This document shows, piece by piece, positions 61,013 to 64,000 of a stretch of DNA of 64,000 nucleotides (its first letter is position 1; the number at the start of each line of letters is the position of its first letter). This DNA comes from Kocuria rosea (lineage in GTDB: Bacteria; Actinomycetota; Actinomycetes; Actinomycetales; Micrococcaceae), in the NCBI RefSeq assembly GCF_023715525.1, contig NZ_JAMBOG010000004.1, forward strand, positions 124,001 through 188,000, in the 5' to 3' direction. The position numbers and the translations under genes were made by a program. The notes beneath the pieces are model-generated. The model did no database searches. It worked only from the letters and a program-made list of their open reading frames with translations, and had not been told where the DNA came from.

Positions 61013-62307
61013 GCCGGGGCGCTCGTGCGCGCGTGCTCCGCCAGCCGGGCCGGCAGCCAGCGCCGCACGGCGTCCTCCCACCGCCGCGGGTCCACGTTCC
61101 ACTCCTTCGTGTGCCGGGCCCGGGCGAAGGGCACGAACTCCACCAGGCGGTTCTGCTCCGCGAGCAGCCGCGAGCTCTCGGCGGGGACGAACTCGTCGTC
61201 CACGGAGTGCAGGATCAGCGTGGGCGCGCGCAGGTGGTCGGAGCGGGAGAGCCAGTCCAGGGCCTTGAGGTCCACCGGCGCGGCCAGACCGGTGAGCATC
61301 CGGCCCGCCCGGTGCGAGATGAGGTTCGTGGCCAGCCGCCCGATCCCGGAGGGCACGCGCCGGGTGCGGGAGTGGTGGGCGATGAGCTCGAACCAGTCCA
61401 CCACCGGGCCGGTGAGCACGAGGGCCGCGATGTCGTCCCGGTAGAAGGACAGGTCCGCCGTCTGCAGGGAGATCGCCCCGCCCATGGACCAGCCGAACAG
61501 CACGATCTGCGTGGCCCCCCGGGACTTGGCGTAGCTGATGGCCGTCTGCACGTCCTTCCACTCCGTGAAGCCCAGCCCGTAGCGGTTGTCGTGCGTGGGC
61601 GGGGCCTCCCGGTCGTTGCGGTAGGAGATCAGCAGCGACGTCAGCCCCAGCTCCCGCGCCACCGGCACGGCGCGCACGGTCTCCATCCGGTTCGCCCCGC
61701 GGCCGTGGACCATGATCGCCCAGGGCCCCGGCAGGACGCGGGGCCGCTCCCCCTCGGGGGTGGGCCCGCCCTCGGCCGGCACGACCCAGCACGGGGCCGG
61801 GCCGACCTCGATGGGGATCTCCACCTCCTCGAACGGCAGCCCCGCCGCCCCCGGGTCCGGGTAGACGGTGCCAGACCAGAAGCCGCGGGAGGCCGTGGAC
61901 AGGTCCCCGGTGTAGACCTCCTCGACGACGCGGGTCACGGTGCCCTCCTGCGGGGACCAGGCGCGGATCGCCCCGATCCGGGCGTGCCCGCGGCCGGCGT
62001 CGAAGCGCAGGCTGTACGTCCCGGCGACGGTCGTGTCGACCGTCGCCGGCAGCTTCACGAGCGTCGCGGCGGACGGGTCGCCGGCCTCGCCCGTGCGGGC
62101 GAGGCCGAGGATCGGCAGGTCCTCGGAGCGGTACTTGGGCGGCACCACGACCTGGCGGGCGAAGTACGCGGCCGCCGCGCTCGAGAGCCCGAAGGTCAGC
62201 GAGGCGGCGCCCACGGTCACCGCGGCGCCCACCACGGCGCCGCGGGCCCACTGCGTGGCGGGCGCAGGGTCGGGGGCGGCGGGGGGCGGGAGGAGACGTC
62301 GGAGCAT
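61003..62307 (-). CDS. Alpha/beta hydrolase, membrane-anchored
   Basis: A 434-residue protein. An N-terminal hydrophobic helix (about residues 22-48) anchors it, followed by a 120-residue extracytoplasmic or unstructured part and an alpha/beta hydrolase fold. MVHGRGANRME is the oxyanion region, GWSMGGAISL the nucleophile elbow (Ser), SVDDEFVP the acid and RARHTKEW the catalytic His. Probably a serine esterase or peptidase. Converges on ybaK. Substrate unknown. Confidence 0.88.
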   Translation of the reverse strand: MLRRLLPPPAAPDPAPATQWARGAVVGAAVTVGAASLTFGLSSAAAAYFARQVVVPPKYRSEDLPILGLARTGEAGDPSAATLVKLPATVDTTVAGTYSLRFDAGRGHARIGAIRAWSPQEGTVTRVVEEVYTGDLSTASRGFWSGTVYPDPGAAGLPFEEVEIPIEVGPAPCWVVPAEGGPTPEGERPRVLPGPWAIMVHGRGANRMETVRAVPVARELGLTSLLISYRNDREAPPTHDNRYGLGFTEWKDVQTAISYAKSRGATQIVLFGWSMGGAISLQTADLSFYRDDIAALVLTGPVVDWFELIAHHSRTRRVPSGIGRLATNLISHRAGRMLTGLAAPVDLKALDWLSRSDHLRAPTLILHSVDDEFVPAESSRLLAEQNRLVEFVPFARARHTKEWNVDPRRWEDAVRRWLPARLAEHARTSAPAQA

Positions 62308-62399
62308 GCTCCCAGTCTTCCACGGGCGGCGGGCATAACCGGGCCCGACGCGTGGTTGTCCTTTCCGACCCGACTGCCGAGCTGACCACGGAGGAGACC

Positions 62400-62834
62400 A
62401 TGACCGAGCCCACCCGGACCGGCGACCGACCCGACCCCGCCGCCCGCACCGAGGAGGACTGGCGCTCGATCCTGTCCCCCGAGGAGTACCACGTGCTGCG
62501 CGAGGCCGGCACGGAGCGGCCCTTCACCGGGGAGTACTGGGACACGGAGACCGAGGGCGTCTACGCGTGCCGCGCCTGCGGGGCGGAGCTGTTCCGCTCC
62601 GAGACCAAGTTCGACGCCCACTGCGGCTGGCCCTCCTTCTGGGCGCCGCTGGCGGAGGAGCGGGTCAGGTACATCAAGGACACGGCCCTGGGCATGGAGC
62701 GCGTCGAGGTGCGCTGCGCCGCGTGCGGGTCCCACCTGGGCCACGTCTTCGGCGGGGAGGGCTTCCCCACCCCGACCGACCTGCGGTACTGCATCAACTC
62801 GGTCTCAGTCCGCCTGGTGCCCGCCGAGTCGTGA
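62400..62834 (+). CDS. msrB: Peptide methionine-(R)-S-oxide reductase
   Basis: A 144-residue MsrB. The zinc site is formed by CRACG and CAACG; HCGWPSFW and the catalytic Cys131 in RYCINSVSVRL are intact. GGAGGAGACC precedes ATG 62400. It repairs oxidised methionine in protein. Single gene, divergent from the hydrolase. Confidence 0.97.
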   Translation: MTEPTRTGDRPDPAARTEEDWRSILSPEEYHVLREAGTERPFTGEYWDTETEGVYACRACGAELFRSETKFDAHCGWPSFWAPLAEERVRYIKDTALGMERVEVRCAACGSHLGHVFGGEGFPTPTDLRYCINSVSVRLVPAES

Positions 62835-62926
62835 GCCGCCCCGGTCCCCGCGCGGGAGCCTCGTCACATCCGGCCCGGCGGCGTGGCACGGCCCACACCC
62901 GCCCCGGGACGGCCTACCCTGCCAGT

Positions 62927-63604
62927 GTGAGCGCGGTGAACGACATGTCATGGGTGCCCCAGGACTTCCGGGCGACCCTCGCGCAGCTGCGCCGTTCCCA
63001 CGCCCGGGAGGGGATCGAGCTCACGGAGATCCCCGCCCCCACGCACCTGGCCCCGTTCGCGCTCGCGGTGCGCGCCGACGTGCGCAGCCCGGCGGGCCTG
63101 CCCGGGGGGCCCGCCCCCCTCGCCGGTCCGGCCGGGGGGCGCCCGGGGGCCCCCGCCGGTCCGCTCGTGGCCGCGGGCCGGGCGCCCGCGGCGGCCCTGG
63201 ACGAGCTGGCCACGGGCCGCTTCGTGCTCCTGCACGACCCCGCGGAGCCCCCCACGTGGGGCGGCGCCTTCCGCATCGTCACGTGGGCGCGGACCGCCGT
63301 GGAGCGGGAGGTCGGCTGCGACGACACGGCGGGCGCGATCGCCTGGACGTGGCTGCTCGAGGCCCTGGACCGGCACCGGGCCGGATATTCTCGGGAGGGC
63401 GGCACCGCCTCCCGCGTCCTCGCCGAGGGCTTCGGGGTCCTGGGCGACCAGGAGGAGGGGGCCGACGTCGAGCTGCGCGCCTCGTGGACGCCCGACGGCC
63501 CCGACGTGGAGCCGCACCTGGCGGCCTGGACGGACGCGCTGTGCACGTTCGCCGGGCTGCCCCCGTACCCGCAGGGCGTGACCGTGCTGCACCCGCGCCG
63601 CTGA
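62927..63604 (+). CDS. DUF3000 family protein
   Basis: A 225-residue actinobacterial protein with FRATLAQLRRSHAREGIELTEIPAP near the N-terminus, a Gly/Pro-rich insert (about 52-85), GRFVLLHDPAEPPTWGGAFRIVTW and TWLLEALDRH. The family has no known function but often precedes an RNase D gene, as here. GTG 62927 is preceded at 6 nt by TACCCT, consistent with a leaderless start. Confidence 0.9.
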   Translation: MSAVNDMSWVPQDFRATLAQLRRSHAREGIELTEIPAPTHLAPFALAVRADVRSPAGLPGGPAPLAGPAGGRPGAPAGPLVAAGRAPAAALDELATGRFVLLHDPAEPPTWGGAFRIVTWARTAVEREVGCDDTAGAIAWTWLLEALDRHRAGYSREGGTASRVLAEGFGVLGDQEEGADVELRASWTPDGPDVEPHLAAWTDALCTFAGLPPYPQGVTVLHPRR

Positions 63605-63656
63605 CCACCGAACCGACCGCGCCCCGCCGGGGCCGACACAGAATCGAAGACGCTCC

Positions 63657-64000
63657 TTGACCGACCCAGCCGACCGCCGATCCGCCACCGACGAGCCCGC
63701 GACCTCCGTGGTCGCCGGGTTCGAGGAGTACGAGATCCCCGACAGCGTCCACCTCTCGGCGCCGTTCGACGGCGTCCCGCCCGTCATCGACACCCCGGTC
63801 GGCCTGGAGCGGGCCGCCGCCGCCGTGGCCGAGGGCACGGGCCCGGCCGCGATCGACACCGAGCGGGCGTCCGGCTTCCGGTACGGCCAGCGCGCGTTCC
63901 TCGTGCAGCTGCGCCGCGAGGGCGTGGGCACCGTGCTCGTCGACCCGGAGGCCACGGGCTCCCTCGCCGTGCTGGGCGAGGCGCTGTCCGGGGTCGAGTG
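63657..64000 (+). CDS. Ribonuclease D-like (3'-5' exonuclease/HRDC) protein, N-terminal part
   Basis: Starts at TTG 63657 and is cut by the window end after about 114 codons. AIDTERASGFRYGQRAFLVQL matches the first exonuclease motif (Asp/Glu) of actinobacterial RNase D proteins, and PPVIDTPVGLERAAAAV is the usual lead-in. A C-terminal HRDC domain is expected beyond the edge. 52 bp after the DUF3000 gene. Confidence 0.88.
   Translation, partial: MTDPADRRSATDEPATSVVAGFEEYEIPDSVHLSAPFDGVPPVIDTPVGLERAAAAVAEGTGPAAIDTERASGFRYGQRAFLVQLRREGVGTVLVDPEATGSLAVLGEALSGVE

Overview
The window is 64 kb of very GC-rich chromosome. GTG starts are frequent, many gene junctions overlap by 4 bp, and the gene neighbourhoods are actinobacterial: a trp cluster with the Trp-associated membrane protein, an HG-x3-AAW protein and lgt, plus an ANTAR regulator next to polA, DUF3000 followed by RNase D, and def-fmt-rsmB-rpe-rib-his. 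Together these point to a member of the Actinomycetota, most likely Micrococcaceae (Kocuria-like). The genus is an inference from gene content and order, not from a database search.

Layout. 1-2.9 kb holds a truncated TerC gene behind a yybP-ykoY-type (Mn2+) riboswitch, then uvrB. 3.0-13.4 kb is accessory metabolism: an NmrA-type oxidoreductase, then a minus-strand operon for a CUT2 (ribose/inositol-type) sugar ABC transporter (ATPase, two permeases, lipoprotein) with two TIM-barrel isomerase/lyases and a Gfo/Idh/MocA dehydrogenase. A divergent ROK repressor gene faces it across an intergenic region with three evenly spaced CAAAAG half-sites. 13.6-20 kb holds a Pro/Ala-rich membrane protein, a secreted HNH nuclease broken by several frameshifts, a fructosamine kinase, a UvrA2/DrrC-type ATPase and a DUF1206 protein. 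20-28.3 kb is core: coaE, yigZ, rpsA, an Eis-type acetyltransferase, polA and an ANTAR response regulator.

28.4-38.1 kb has tRNA-Leu(CAA), a thioesterase, pyk, gltBD and lgt. 38.1-49.8 kb is amino-acid biosynthesis: trpE, two small membrane proteins, a fused trpC-trpB gene and trpA; then hisI, an AraC-type regulator, a 60-residue basic protein, hisF, hisG and hisE. 47.9-51.9 kb is the rib operon (ribD-ribE-ribB-ribA-ribH) under an FMN riboswitch. 52-56.7 kb is rpe, rsmB, fmt, def and a PD-(D/E)XK nuclease. 56.9-57.7 kb holds four tRNA genes, including two nearly identical tRNA-Val genes in opposite orientation. 57.9-64 kb contains a ZapE/AFG1 ATPase, a sulfurtransferase with sufE, a YbaK deacylase, an alpha/beta hydrolase, msrB, DUF3000 and the start of an RNase D gene.

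The genes work as several units: riboswitch-controlled Mn/metal homeostasis and flavin synthesis; one sugar uptake and oxidation unit under a probable ROK repressor; and linked nitrogen assimilation (GltBD) and Trp/His synthesis. The strongest candidates for a second look are the sugar operon (an oxidise-then-eliminate 3-keto-sugar module is a good hypothesis), its three-half-site operator, the TrpC-TrpB fusion, the inverted repeat bracketing the gltB promoter, and the frameshifted HNH nuclease. I found no CRISPR array, insertion sequence, integrase or origin.
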